Of a stretch of DNA of 64,000 nucleotides, positions 17,078-25,231 are shown in pieces. The DNA is taken from positions 681,182 to 745,181 of the forward strand of contig CAWCBE010000012.1 in NCBI GenBank assembly GCA_963793825.1, given 5' to 3'. The notes beneath the pieces were generated by a model. It saw only the letters and a list, made by a program, of their open reading frames with translations. It did no database searches and had not been told where the DNA came from. The translations under genes and the position numbers were made by a program. Source of the DNA: RYN-230 sp963793825. Lineage in GTDB: Bacteria; Actinomycetota; Actinomycetes; Streptosporangiales; Streptosporangiaceae. Numbering within the stretch: position 1 is the stretch's first letter; the number at the start of each line of letters is the position of its first letter.

Positions 17078-18165
17078 CCGGGCCGCGGGGGACTTCGCTG
17101 CAGGGCAGGCTCGCGCTGACGTTCTCGGCCATGGGCATCATGGATTTCTTCGCCATCGCGGCCATCTGGAACACGATCGGCAGCATGTGGGTCCCGCACC
17201 AGCACACCATGCCCTGCGACGGCCGCCTCCCGTTCCTGCCGCGGCCAGTCCCTCTATGCGGCTACGGCGGGGGCGCCAGGGTGGCCAGCGTCCCGGCGGT
17301 GCTGCTCGTTATGGTGCTGCTGGTGGGGAGCAACTGGCTGGTGGCGGGCTGGGCGCTGCGCCCGTTGCGCGCGACCGCGGAGACGGTGCGCCGGCTGGGC
17401 CCGCAGAACCTGGGCCAGCGCATTCAGCTGCTCACCAGGCCTGACCCGCTGAAGGAGCTGGCCGACGCGCTGGACGACGCGCTGGACCGGCTGGCAGCCG
17501 GGTACGAGAGCCAGCGCAGGTTCGCGTCGAACGCCTCGCATGAGCTGCGTACCCCGCTGGCGGTCCAGCGGGTGCTGACGGAAGTGGCGATGGAGGACCC
17601 AGACGCGGATCAGGAGCTGCGCCGGCTCGGCGTCCAGCTACTGCGCACGAATGACCGGAACGAGCGACTGCTCGAGGGACTGCTGGTTCTCGCGGAAAGC
17701 GACCGCGGCCTGCCAGGCAAGATCCCGGTCCGGCTGGACAAGCTGGCGGAATCCGTACTCGCCGCGCACGAAGAGCTGGCCGCCGGGCACGGGGTCACGC
17801 TGCACCGGAAGCTGAGCGAGCGCCTAGTTCGCGGCGACCCTATCCTGCTGGAGCGGCTCATCGCGAACCTGGTGGCGAACGCGGTCGCCTACAACGAGCC
17901 GGGCGGCTGGGCAGAGGTAGAAGTAGCGGCCGCCGACCAGCCCGCGCTCGCCGTCCGCAACACCGGCCAGCACATCCCGGCGGAGGACGTGACATCGCTG
18001 TTCGAGCCGTTCCGCCGGCTCGGCGCCGACCGCACCAGCAACAACGGCGGCGTGGGCCTGGGACTTTCCATCGTCCGTTCCATCGTCGCCGCGCACGAGG
18101 GCACCATCGGCGCACGGCCGCGGCCGGACGGCGGCCTGATCCTCGAAATCGAATTCCGGGACTAA
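17074..18165 (+). CDS. HAMP-containing sensor histidine kinase
   Basis: About 363 residues. TM1 (LALTFSAMGIMDFFAIAAIW) is followed by a short outer loop with HQH and two Cys (MPCDGRLPFLPRPVPLCG), TM2, HAMP (WALRPLRATAETVRRLGPQNLG), HisKA with His near residue 156 (ASHELRTPL), and HATPase_c (NLVANAVAYN, RNTGQHIP, GGVGLGLSIV). There is no ATG or GTG before TM1. A CTG at 17074 overlapping the regulator's stop is the likely start; the first in-frame ATG (17131) would cut TM1. The His/Cys loop could bind a metal, but that is a guess. Confidence 0.85.
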   Translation: MTGPRGTSLQGRLALTFSAMGIMDFFAIAAIWNTIGSMWVPHQHTMPCDGRLPFLPRPVPLCGYGGGARVASVPAVLLVMVLLVGSNWLVAGWALRPLRATAETVRRLGPQNLGQRIQLLTRPDPLKELADALDDALDRLAAGYESQRRFASNASHELRTPLAVQRVLTEVAMEDPDADQELRRLGVQLLRTNDRNERLLEGLLVLAESDRGLPGKIPVRLDKLAESVLAAHEELAAGHGVTLHRKLSERLVRGDPILLERLIANLVANAVAYNEPGGWAEVEVAAADQPALAVRNTGQHIPAEDVTSLFEPFRRLGADRTSNNGGVGLGLSIVRSIVAAHEGTIGARPRPDGGLILEIEFRD

Positions 18166-18505
18166 TCCCTCTAGGACTCCCGCGCCTCGATCCGCGCGGC
18201 CCGACCCCTACCTGGCGGCGGCGTGCGCGGCGCGCTCGGGCCACACAGATCGCCCCATTACACGCCTTCATCGGTGAGCCCGAAGTGGATCAGTAGGCCA
18301 CACCGATCGGCGGCTCGCGCGCCGATTGTTATCGAGCGCCGCGAGCGCCTGCGAGACCCGACCTGACGTTGGTCCGCGACTGCTCCTGCCCGAGCCACTG
18401 CAGATGCTCGACGCTCGACGTACCCCATCGCGGCTATGAGAGTACGGTCCGGCTGGCGTGCTGCCGGGCTCGCAGCTGATGGTAATACCGGGTTATACTC
18501 AGAAC
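18166..18505. other. Intergenic region; promoter of the toxin-antitoxin pair at its right end
   Basis: No gene seen. A short GC-rich inverted repeat lies near 18302-18328. The TATACT -10 box of the antitoxin gene is at 18494-18499. Confidence 0.45.
18494..18499 (+). promoter_or_regulatory. -10 box of a leaderless antitoxin transcript
   Basis: TATACT ends 6 nt before the GTG at 18506, so transcription should start on the start codon itself. No good -35 was found, which suggests weak or regulated expression. Confidence 0.5.
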
Positions 18506-18748
18506 GTGAAGACTGCGATTTCCGTTCCGGACGACACCTTCGAGCAGGCCACCAAGCAGGCAGCAGAGCTTGGCATCAGCCGTTCAGAGTTCTTCGCCCG
18601 GGCTGCACGCCGTTACCTGGACGAACTCGCTGCGTGCTCCCTTACACAGCAAGTCAACGACGCGCTGCGGGCAGCTGGCAACGACGACTCCGCCGCCGCG
18701 GCAGCCCAGGCTGGCCGCCGGCGGCTAGCTGCCAGGGATGAGTGGTGA
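18506..18748 (+). CDS. MazE/VapB-type ribbon-helix-helix antitoxin
   Basis: The 80-residue protein begins VKTAISVPDDTFEQATKQAAELGISRSEFFARAARRYLDEL, a textbook ribbon-helix-helix fold (beta strand, then two helices). An acidic/Ala tail follows that would wrap the toxin. It overlaps the downstream toxin gene by a few bases. This is the usual antitoxin-first order, and the RHH domain would repress the operon. The GTG start is set by the family start and by the -10 box 6 nt upstream. Confidence 0.85.
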   Translation: MKTAISVPDDTFEQATKQAAELGISRSEFFARAARRYLDELAACSLTQQVNDALRAAGNDDSAAAAAQAGRRRLAARDEW

Positions 18749-19086
18749 CCCGGCGCGGCAGTATCTGCTGGGCCGATCTCGGCGAGCCGCGAGGCATCAA
18801 GCCGGCCAAAAGGCGCCCAGTCCTGGTCATCCAGGCCGACCCGTTCAACGCCAGCAGGCTCAGCACCACCCTCGCCGCCGTCATCACCTCCAATACCGGC
18901 CTGGCGGTCATGCCCGGCAATGTTTTCCTGCCCGCCACCTCATCAGGCCTGCCCAAAGACTCTGTCGTCAACGTAACCGCCCTGGTCACCCTGGACAAAG
19001 CTGACCTCGATGCAGAGACAGGGCATCTCCCGTCAGCCCTCATGAGCGAAGTCGACCGAGGGCTGCGCCGGGTTCTCGGGCTATGA
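18742..19086 (+). CDS. MazF/PemK-type endoribonuclease toxin
   Basis: The 114-residue protein has the family pattern: RGSICWADLGEPRGIKPAKRRPVLVIQAD (substrate-loop Arg and the conserved RPVLVIQ strand), TTLAAVITSN, and DSVVNVTALVTLDKADL (the SxVxxxxLxTLDK motif). It is predicted to cut mRNA at short motifs when freed from the antitoxin. GTG at 18742 or 18745 overlaps the antitoxin stop. It is full length, with no disabling change seen. Confidence 0.9.
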   Translation: MVTRRGSICWADLGEPRGIKPAKRRPVLVIQADPFNASRLSTTLAAVITSNTGLAVMPGNVFLPATSSGLPKDSVVNVTALVTLDKADLDAETGHLPSALMSEVDRGLRRVLGL

Positions 19087-19153
19087 CCAGCACACCCACC
19101 CGGCCCGAGGGTGCGCCCGGAGAGCGGCAGATCCGGACGTGACTGGCCGGCGG

Positions 19154-19885
19154 CTAGCTCAGGTGCCGGGCGAAGAACCGGGCTCCAGCGTCGATCTCGA
19201 ATGACGGAACGCCGGCATGCCCGCCCAGATTGGCGTGCAGCGTCTTCTCGTTCGAGCCGAGCGCGTCGAACAGGTCCAGGGCCAGCTGCCGGTCGTTTCC
19301 TTCGTCGTCCCACTGCAGCAGGACCTGTAGCGGAATGGTGACTTGGCGGGCCTGCTCGAACAGGGTGCGGGGCACGAAACTTCCGGCGAACAGCAGGGCG
19401 GCCGAGATACGCGGCTCGGCCACCACCAGCCGGATGCCGATGGCGATGACTCCTCCCTCGTACCCGACCCGGCCGCTGATCTCGGGCAGCGCAAGGAGGG
19501 CGTCCAGAGTGGCCTGCCATTCCGGGACCGCCTGTTCGGCCAGTGGCAGGACCAGGGTGCCGGCGATCTCGTCGACCGGCTCGCCGGCCGCCATCGCCCG
19601 GCGCAGGTCCGCGCGGGCCTGCTCGGCGGTGGCCGAACGGGGCCGGTCACCGGCCCCGGGGAGCTCGATGGTGGCCGCGGCGAAGCCGTACTCTGCCGCG
19701 TAGTGCCGGGCCCGGGCCGCCAGCCGGGGGTGCATCTTCTCCAGTCCGCCTGGGTGGCCGCTCAGGATCAGCGGCACCGGCGCGGATGGGGATGCTGGCG
19801 TCCACAGGATGCCCGGAATCTCACCCAGGGTGAAATCGCGTTCGATGACGCCGTCGTCGAGGCGTTGTTCAGAAGTGAAGCGCAT
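19154..19885 (-). CDS. Alpha/beta hydrolase-fold protein with an altered nucleophile elbow
   Basis: The 243-residue protein resembles actinobacterial dienelactone-hydrolase-like esterases: IPGILWTPASPSAPVPLILSGHPGG, AGDRPRSATAEQARADL, IPLQVLLQWDDEG with the acid residue, and HANLGGHAGVP with the catalytic His. Where relatives have GLSMG(T) after the VGY strand, this one reads VGYEGGVIAIG, two residues shorter and without Ser. It may therefore be inactive or use another residue. GAAAGG lies before the ATG. There is no operon partner. Confidence 0.75.
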   Translation of the reverse strand: MRFTSEQRLDDGVIERDFTLGEIPGILWTPASPSAPVPLILSGHPGGLEKMHPRLAARARHYAAEYGFAAATIELPGAGDRPRSATAEQARADLRRAMAAGEPVDEIAGTLVLPLAEQAVPEWQATLDALLALPEISGRVGYEGGVIAIGIRLVVAEPRISAALLFAGSFVPRTLFEQARQVTIPLQVLLQWDDEGNDRQLALDLFDALGSNEKTLHANLGGHAGVPSFEIDAGARFFARHLS

Positions 19886-20457
19886 GGGCGGGCCTTTCGG
19901 GAGTGCTCGTGGACGGCGCTCCCGGACGATCTACCGCCCGGCCGTGACCCCGGCGGGGAGCACCCAAGCCGATACTGCGTTCACGGGTACCACCTCCTCG
20001 TCCGCTCGCACCGCCGCACACAAACTAGTGCTGGTCGTCGTGATCGGCAACGTGTTTTGCGGAGGCTCGGTGGCCGGGCCTCCCCGGGTCCCAACACTGC
20101 CCCGGAGACACTTGGTGTCTCAACCGCCAGTCGCGGGCGCAGCACCCCTGGCGGCATAGAAGGTCGATGCCGGGGCTGTGCCAGCGGGGCAGTCTGACAG
20201 TGCGCTGATGAACGAACGCTCCCCGCCGCCATAAAGCCGCGAACCCGCACCAGGCACGGCTACGACAGGACGTTTCCGCGCCTCAGTGAGCATGGATAAT
20301 CATGCAGCCTGTGTCGGCCAGACAGGTGATGACGGATCCTGGTTGACGCCAGTTGCGCGCGCCGGATCCGCCGCTATGCGCGACCTCGCGATCAAGTCCG
20401 GGCCGACCGGGAATCCGTACAGATCCGGGCGATCTGGCCCTGCAGTAAGAGCGGCCG
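19886..20457. other. 572-bp gene-free stretch
   Basis: No frame with family resemblance, codon bias or ribosome site was found. It separates the hydrolase gene from the PLP enzyme gene on the same strand. Confidence 0.45.
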
Positions 20458-21564
20458 TCACACCGTGGCCGGGTGGCGGGAAGTGACGTGCCGCCGCAAG
20501 ACGTCGGCGGCGAAGTCGGCGTCTTGGTCGCTGGTGGAGACGTGAAAGGACAGGCGGAGGCGGCCAGCGCGGGCCGATCCGGTGATCCGCGCGGCGGCCA
20601 TGGCATCCGCGGCGGCGCTGTTGGCGGCTAGTGACACGATCGCGGAGTCTCCCGGCTCCAGGCCTATTCCGGCGCGGAACCGGTTCGCCAGGCCAAGCGC
20701 GTGCCGGTGCAGGGACTCGGTGCCCACCTGGGCGAGTAGCCGCACGGCCGGGGCGGCGGCAACCCAGGCGTGCCACGCGGGGGAGACGTCGAAGCGGCGG
20801 GCGTCGTCGGCCAGGCGCAGCGGGCCGCCGTAGATGCTGGACCACGGGTCATCGCCGGCATACCAGCCCGCGTAATGCGGTGTCAGGTCGTCGATCAGCG
20901 TGGGATTGATGGTGAAGTAGCCGGTGCCTCTGGGGGAGAGCAGCCACTTGTACCCGCCGCAGGCGGTGTAGGCGAAGCGGCTCGCGTTGACCGGCAGCCA
21001 CCCGACGGCCTGGGTGGTATCCAGCAGCACCCTGGCCCCGGCGGCGCGGCTGGCGGCGTGCAGGGCATCCAGATCAGCGACCCGCCCGTCCGCGGACTGC
21101 ACCGCGGAGACCGCGACCAGCGTGGTGCGGGAGGTCACGCATTCTGCTATCCGATCCAGCGGCACCTCCCGGACACGGATCCCGCGGCCCGACTGCGCGT
21201 AGAAGGGGAACAGGATGCTAGTGAAGTCACCGGTGGCGGTCAGCACCTCGCTGCCGTCGGGCAGGTTGGCCGCGATGAGCCCGGCGAACACTGACACCTG
21301 GCTCCCCACTGCTACCACCGATGGATCAACGCCGGTCAGGTGGGCGTATGAGGACCGGGCTGCAGTGAGCGGCAGGTCGTAGGCAACCGCGTCGGCGGTG
21401 CCGGCCCGCCATCGCGCGAGCGCCTGCTGAAGGGCCGCCCAGCTGCGCCGTGGCGGCAGACCGAAGGTGGCGGTGTCCAGGTAGGTCACGGCGGCGTCGA
21501 ACTCGGCCCGCGCAGCTGCCAGGGTCACGGGGCTTGCGTCCTGTGCGTCGGCATCGATCGTCAT
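20458..21564 (-). CDS. Class V aminotransferase-fold PLP enzyme
   Basis: The 368-residue protein has the fold-type I, class V pattern shared with cysteine desulfurases and isopenicillin-N epimerase-like enzymes. It has YLDTATFGLPPR near the N-terminus, VSAVQSADGRVADLDAL, the PLP-phosphate region LLDTTQAVGWLPV, and the Schiff-base Lys in CGGYKWLLSPRGTGY. There is no conserved active-site Cys loop, so a desulfurase role is unlikely; the reaction is unknown. GAGGAGAAGAG precedes the ATG. It lies downstream of the repeat-protein cluster on the same strand. Confidence 0.88.
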   Translation of the reverse strand: MTIDADAQDASPVTLAAARAEFDAAVTYLDTATFGLPPRRSWAALQQALARWRAGTADAVAYDLPLTAARSSYAHLTGVDPSVVAVGSQVSVFAGLIAANLPDGSEVLTATGDFTSILFPFYAQSGRGIRVREVPLDRIAECVTSRTTLVAVSAVQSADGRVADLDALHAASRAAGARVLLDTTQAVGWLPVNASRFAYTACGGYKWLLSPRGTGYFTINPTLIDDLTPHYAGWYAGDDPWSSIYGGPLRLADDARRFDVSPAWHAWVAAAPAVRLLAQVGTESLHRHALGLANRFRAGIGLEPGDSAIVSLAANSAAADAMAAARITGSARAGRLRLSFHVSTSDQDADFAADVLRRHVTSRHPATV

Positions 21565-21599
21565 TCTCTTCTCCTCATATCTCGCGGCGGCAGTGAGCG

Positions 21600-22045
21600 G
21601 CGGGCGGTGGCCGGCCGTGGTGTTCGCGGAGCCCTTACCAGGCCGACACAGACGTGATCGGCAGGGCGAGCAGCAGCGGCACGGCGGCTGTCGGGATCAG
21701 CGCGAGCGGGGCCCGCTGATCGGCGCACCGGACGGGGTGACGTTGATCAGCGCGAATCCGCTGAGGGCGCCGAGGGTCAGGGACACGACCAGATCGGTCA
21801 GGCCAAACGCTGTGAACCGCAAGGCGGTGTGGCGGCCCGTGCCTGCGCGAGCCTGCGTGCGATCAGCGGCGCAGCGATACCGGCCAGCGATGTCGCCAGG
21901 CGCGGGCGGCGCGGGCAGATAGCCGAGGGCCATGGTGAGCAGGAAGGCCATCCCCCGGGCCACCCAGAACGAGTGCGGATGCTGCAGGCGGTTCACCATG
22001 CCCGGCGCCGTCAGGGCAGCCACGGCACGCCACCGCCGTGCTGGA
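21600..22045 (-). pseudogene. Decayed second copy of the membrane protein encoded at 22727-23482
   Basis: One frame reads ALTAPGMVNRLQHPHSFWVARG and later FGLTDLVVSLTLGALSGFAL plus INVTPSGAPIS, matching the C-terminal half of the intact paralogue. The middle is frameshifted (PGDIAGRYRCAADRTQ in place of helix residues), and the end is in another frame. At DNA level 21661-21780 is nearly identical to 22811-22930. The N-terminal third is missing. Confidence 0.7.
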
Positions 22046-22244
22046 CTCCATCGGCGGGCTGCCCGGCGTCCGGGAGTTCCCGGCCACGACGGCGAGCCAG
22101 CCCCTGAGCTGCCGGTCATCGACGCGCCCGCATCAGCGCCGGTCACCCAGTGGCGTGATCTGTTCCCAGCCGGGGTGGCCAGGCCTGCATGCCGGACGGC
22201 GGCCTGGCCGGGCGAGACGTCCGTCCTGCGGCCTGAGTGAGGCA

Positions 22245-22544
22245 TTACCGGCTTGGGAGCATCAGCGGCGTGGCCGTGCCCGGGTCGGCGGGACCCATGA
22301 CCAAGAGCATCGTGCCGCGATCGGCGGGACCCATCAGCGGGGTAACTGTCGCCGGGGCGGCCGGGCCCATCAGCGGGGTAGTGGTGCCCGCAGTGGCCGG
22401 GCCCATCAGCGGGCTGGCCCTACCATGGTCGGCGGGACCCATGAGCGGGACGGCTGTACCTCGCTCATCGGCTCCGTCAAGGACGGACCTGGGCAGGGAG
22501 ATCTCCGGGACCTCGACGTCTGGGTATGGACTCCGGGTGTTCAT
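22245..22544 (-). CDS. 99-residue protein of tandem 12-residue PLMGPA repeats
   Basis: A leader-like first third (MNTRSPYPDVEVPEISLPRS, acidic) is followed by six registers of a 12-residue unit. The consensus is PLMGPADxGTAT; the last register is PLMLPSR. At DNA level the ATGGGTCCC core recurs every 36 bp exactly (ends at 22262, 22298, 22334, 22370, 22406, 22442). The ATG has AAAGGAAA upstream. GC-rich third positions fit this strand and frame, although the other strand is also open. No family is recognised. It lies between the intact and decayed membrane-protein copies. A multi-core peptide precursor is one possibility; a structural or surface repeat protein is another. Confidence 0.55.
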   Translation of the reverse strand: MNTRSPYPDVEVPEISLPRSVLDGADERGTAVPLMGPADHGRASPLMGPATAGTTTPLMGPAAPATVTPLMGPADRGTMLLVMGPADPGTATPLMLPSR

Positions 22545-22726
22545 TGGGTTTCCTTTCCGTTGACCGGGCCCACGCCCGGCGTACAGTCGTGCGGGCGGAT
22601 CGCCCTCCTGGTGAGGCTCGGCGGCCATGAGCCGGCTGGCGGGCACGATGGTGGTGCGCTGGCGGGCGCCGGGCCCCGCGGCTGCCTCCTTGAGCGCATC
22701 GATCTCGAGCTGGATTCTGTTCTCCT

Positions 22727-23482
22727 CTATCTCGCGAGGGCGGTGAGCGGGGCGGTGGCTGGCAGCGATGCTCGGTGGGCTCTGCGCAGCGCTGACACGG
22801 ACGTGATGTGCAGGGTGAGCAGCAGCGGCACGGCGGCTGTCGGGATCAGCGCGAGCGGGAGTTCGCTGATCGGCGCACCGGACGGGGTGACGTTGATCAG
22901 CGCGAATCCGGTGAGGGCGCCGAGGGTCAGGGCGTTCACCAGATCAGCCATGCCGAACGCGTTGAACCACAGGGCGCCGCGGCGGCCGGTGCCCTGCGCG
23001 AGCCTGTACGCGACCAGCGGCGCGGCGATGCCGGCAGCGATGTCACCCAGGCCCGCGGGCAGGGCGAACAGCGCGGGCAGATGACCGAGAAACATGAGGA
23101 GCAGGAAGGCCGTCCCCTCCGCCACCCGGAACGTGTGCGGGAGCTCCAGGCGGCTCACCATGCCCGGCGCCGTCAGAGCGCGCGCCACCACCGGGATCCG
23201 GCACAGTGCCAGCAGCAAGGCCAGGAACCCCGCCACGGCGACCGGCAGCCACGGCACCCCGTGGCCGAGCCGCGCGTGGTACCCGGCGTGTCCCGCGATC
23301 ACCGCGCTGGCGGTGAACCAGCTGCCGAGGACGACGGCCGCGCCCCCGGCGAGCAGCGCCGCGCGGCGTCGGCTCAGGCCGGCGCGCACCGCGCCGCCGT
23401 ACAGCACGAGGCAGGTCGCGGCCGGGATCGCGATCACCCCGGCGATGGTGAGCGCCCACAGATAGCCAGGCGGGTCATACAT
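22727..23482 (-). CDS. Seven-helix integral membrane protein of unknown function
   Basis: The 251-residue protein is predicted to have about seven helices (WALTIAGVIAIPAATCLVLYGG, ALLAGGAAVVLGSWFTASAVIAG, LPVAVAGFLALLLALCRIPVV, FLLLMFLGHLPALFALPAG and others). The helix-6/7 motif FNAFGMADLVNALTLGALTGFAL is conserved in the decayed copy nearby. GGAGGA lies 6 nt before the ATG. It is divergent from the HxlR gene across a shared 74-bp promoter region, so HxlR control is likely. No named family is recognised. Confidence 0.75.
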   Translation of the reverse strand: MYDPPGYLWALTIAGVIAIPAATCLVLYGGAVRAGLSRRRAALLAGGAAVVLGSWFTASAVIAGHAGYHARLGHGVPWLPVAVAGFLALLLALCRIPVVARALTAPGMVSRLELPHTFRVAEGTAFLLLMFLGHLPALFALPAGLGDIAAGIAAPLVAYRLAQGTGRRGALWFNAFGMADLVNALTLGALTGFALINVTPSGAPISELPLALIPTAAVPLLLTLHITSVSALRRAHRASLPATAPLTALAR

Positions 23483-23497
23483 GACGTCCTCCTCCGG

Positions 23498-23550
23498 TTG
23501 ACTATCTATAAGCTACTATGTTGACGATAGTATTTGTCAACTAGTATCCT
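23498..23550. promoter_or_regulatory. Shared divergent promoter/operator between HxlR gene and membrane-protein gene
   Basis: For the rightward gene, TTGACG (23521-23526), an 18-bp spacer and TATCCT (23545-23550) lie 6 nt before the ATG, a leaderless arrangement. TACTAT (23514-23519) and ATAGTA (23527-23532) form an inverted repeat around the -35. GTTGAC occurs at 23498 and 23520, with its inverse GTCAAC at 23536. These are candidate HxlR binding sites. Confidence 0.6.
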
Positions 23551-23556
23551 GGGGGT

Positions 23557-24213
23557 ATGACAAGGAACGTCCGTACCTACGACCACTTCTGCGCGGTTGC
23601 ACGGGCCCTGGAGCAGGTCGGCGACCGGTGGAGCCTGCTGGTGATCCGCGACCTGCTCACCGGCGCCAAAAGGTTCACCGACCTGATGGACCGCCTCGGC
23701 GGGATCACCCCTAAGACGCTCAGCCAGCGCCTGCGCGAGCTTGAGGGCGCCGGGATCGTCACCGCCGACCGCAAGCCGGGCCGGCGGGAAGTCTGGTACC
23801 GGCTGACACCGGCCGGAGCGGAGCTCGCACCCGTCATCGACACGCTCGGCTGGTGGGGGCTACAGCACGCCTGGCGCCGGCCCCACCCCGGCGAGCCGTT
23901 GCACGGCGAGCACCTGCTCCGCAATGCCATCCGGGCCATCGACCGCGGCACCGACGACCACGAGCCAGCCCGCTGGCACTTCCGCCTCGACGGCGCGGAC
24001 TACCTGGCCGAAAGCGATGGCCGCCAGTGGTCACTCACCGCCAAGGCACCGCCGGCGCCGGCCGACGTCACGATCACCGCGACCACCCAAGCCCTGACCG
24101 GCCTCATCTTCGCCGGGTCAGACACCGGCATCGAGATCACCGGCGAAACCGAGCCAGTCCAGCGATTCCGGCAACTGATCAGCACCATGGCCACCGTCGT
24201 ACATCCCGTCTAA
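23557..24213 (+). CDS. HxlR family transcriptional regulator with SCP2-like C-terminal domain
   Basis: The 218-residue protein has an N-terminal HxlR winged helix (CAVARALEQVGDRWSLLVIRDLLTGAKRFTDLMDRLGGITPKTLSQRLRELEGAGIV, about 12-70). The C-terminal half (about 120-218, RWHFRLDGADYLAESDGRQWSLTAK) resembles a sterol-carrier-like ligand domain, common in long actinobacterial HxlR proteins. It probably senses a hydrophobic ligand and controls the divergent membrane-protein/PLMGPA-repeat cluster. Confidence 0.88.
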   Translation: MTRNVRTYDHFCAVARALEQVGDRWSLLVIRDLLTGAKRFTDLMDRLGGITPKTLSQRLRELEGAGIVTADRKPGRREVWYRLTPAGAELAPVIDTLGWWGLQHAWRRPHPGEPLHGEHLLRNAIRAIDRGTDDHEPARWHFRLDGADYLAESDGRQWSLTAKAPPAPADVTITATTQALTGLIFAGSDTGIEITGETEPVQRFRQLISTMATVVHPV

Positions 24214-24252
24214 ACCGGCGCCGTGGGACCGGCGGTCACGTACGGCACACTC

Positions 24253-24450
24253 TCAGAACCGCATGTTCTGTGTGCCGGGGACCTTGGGGGAGAACGCCAG
24301 TCCCAATCGCACCGCTGGGCTGCCGGTAGAGGCGAACCTTCCGAACAGCCACAGCAGTAACAGCGGCTTGTGCGGCGCCCGCAGACGGGCCCGGCCGACC
24401 GGAGCACACCGCAGCCGCGCCAGCAGGTCCAGGAACTCCTCACGGGTCAC
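24253..24450 (-). pseudogene. N-terminal remnant of a phosphorothioate-sensing restriction endonuclease (SBD domain)
   Basis: The frame from GTG 24450 reads VTREEFLDLLARLRCAPVG, then APHKPLLLLWLFGRFASTGSPAVRL, and stops after 65 residues. TREExLxxLxxLR followed by APHKPLLLLxxLGRF is the start of the sulfur-binding domain of ScoMcrA-like enzymes, which cut DNA with phosphorothioate backbones. The rest of that domain and the HNH nuclease are absent. It lies about 175 bp from a tRNA gene, a usual site for island loss and gain. Confidence 0.55.
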
Positions 24451-24625
24451 GCCGCGCCACCCCAACCAGACTTCCCGGGCACTGCCGCCCAGTCCCACCG
24501 CGGGCCAGCCAGCAGGGCTCAGCACCGCGCGCCGCCGCCCCATCCGGCCCGCATTCTGCCCCCAAATGATCAAGGCCCGGCTCCCCACGAACGGGAACCG
24601 GGCCTGTGACCTGCTACTCGATGAG

Positions 24626-24698
24626 TAGCCCCGAGCGGATTCGAACCGCCGCTACCGCCTTGAGAGGGCGGCGTCCTGGGCCACTAGACGACGGGGCC
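24626..24698 (-). tRNA. tRNA-Glu (CUC)
   Basis: A 73-nt cloverleaf on the minus strand. The acceptor pairs GGCCCCG with CGGGGCT, and the anticodon stem CCGCC/GGCGG encloses loop CTCTCAA (anticodon CTC). The T loop is TTCGAAT and the discriminator is A; CCA is not encoded. It marks the boundary between accessory and core parts of the window. Confidence 0.93.
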
Positions 24699-24931
24699 AG
24701 CCACTGCATCGTAGGGTACCCGGGCCGGTGTCGCCAAACTGGACATCGGCGGCGGCGGCGGCCAGCCCCCTCCCGCGGGCGCCAGCCAGCTGGGAGAACA
24801 GCGGCTGGGCGGGCAGCGCTCGCGGTCGCGTCGAGCAGGTAAAACAAGTATCAAGATCTCGGCAACATCCAGGAATCTGGAACTGAAGCCGGGACCGCAT
24901 AGCGGCCTGCCACCCGGGTAGATGGCAGGAC

Positions 24932-25231
24932 ATGTTGGCATTCATCCTGATCCTGCTCATCGTGGGACTGATCGCCGGCGCCATCGCCCGGCTGCTGGTC
25001 CCGGGCCGCGACCCCATCGGGTTCTTCGGCACCATCGCCCTCGGCGTGGTGGGCTCATTCCTCGGCGGGTTCATCCTGAACCTGATCGAGTACCACACCC
25101 TCGCGGTGCACACCCTGCGCGCGGCGGGCATCCTCGGCTCGATCCTGGGGGCCATCGTCCTGCTCATCCTGCTCCGGCTGACCGGGCTGGAGCCGGGCCG
25201 CGGGCGCTCCCGCAGGCGGCGCTGGAGCTAA
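24932..25231 (+). CDS. GlsB/YeaQ/YmgE family stress-response membrane protein
   Basis: The 99-residue protein has three helices and the Gly-rich family pattern: LILLIVGLIAGAIARLLVPGRDPIGFFGTIALGVVGSFLGGFI, then AGILGSILGAIVLLILLRL and a basic tail (RGRSRRRRWS). It belongs to the small 'transglycosylase-associated' family; biochemical role unknown, often stress-induced. AGGAC lies just before the ATG. It stands alone between tRNA-Glu and the cupin gene. Confidence 0.9.
   Translation: MLAFILILLIVGLIAGAIARLLVPGRDPIGFFGTIALGVVGSFLGGFILNLIEYHTLAVHTLRAAGILGSILGAIVLLILLRLTGLEPGRGRSRRRRWS

Noticed and set aside
17254..17260. Possible metal-binding role of the His/Cys loop in the second kinase
   Set aside because: Only one HQH and two Cys in a short loop; too little to annotate as a metal sensor.
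22237..22563. Opposite-strand frame with SAGPISG repeats over the PLMGPA gene
   Set aside because: Repeated DNA opens several frames; the minus frame has the ribosome site, strong GC third positions and the strand of its neighbours.
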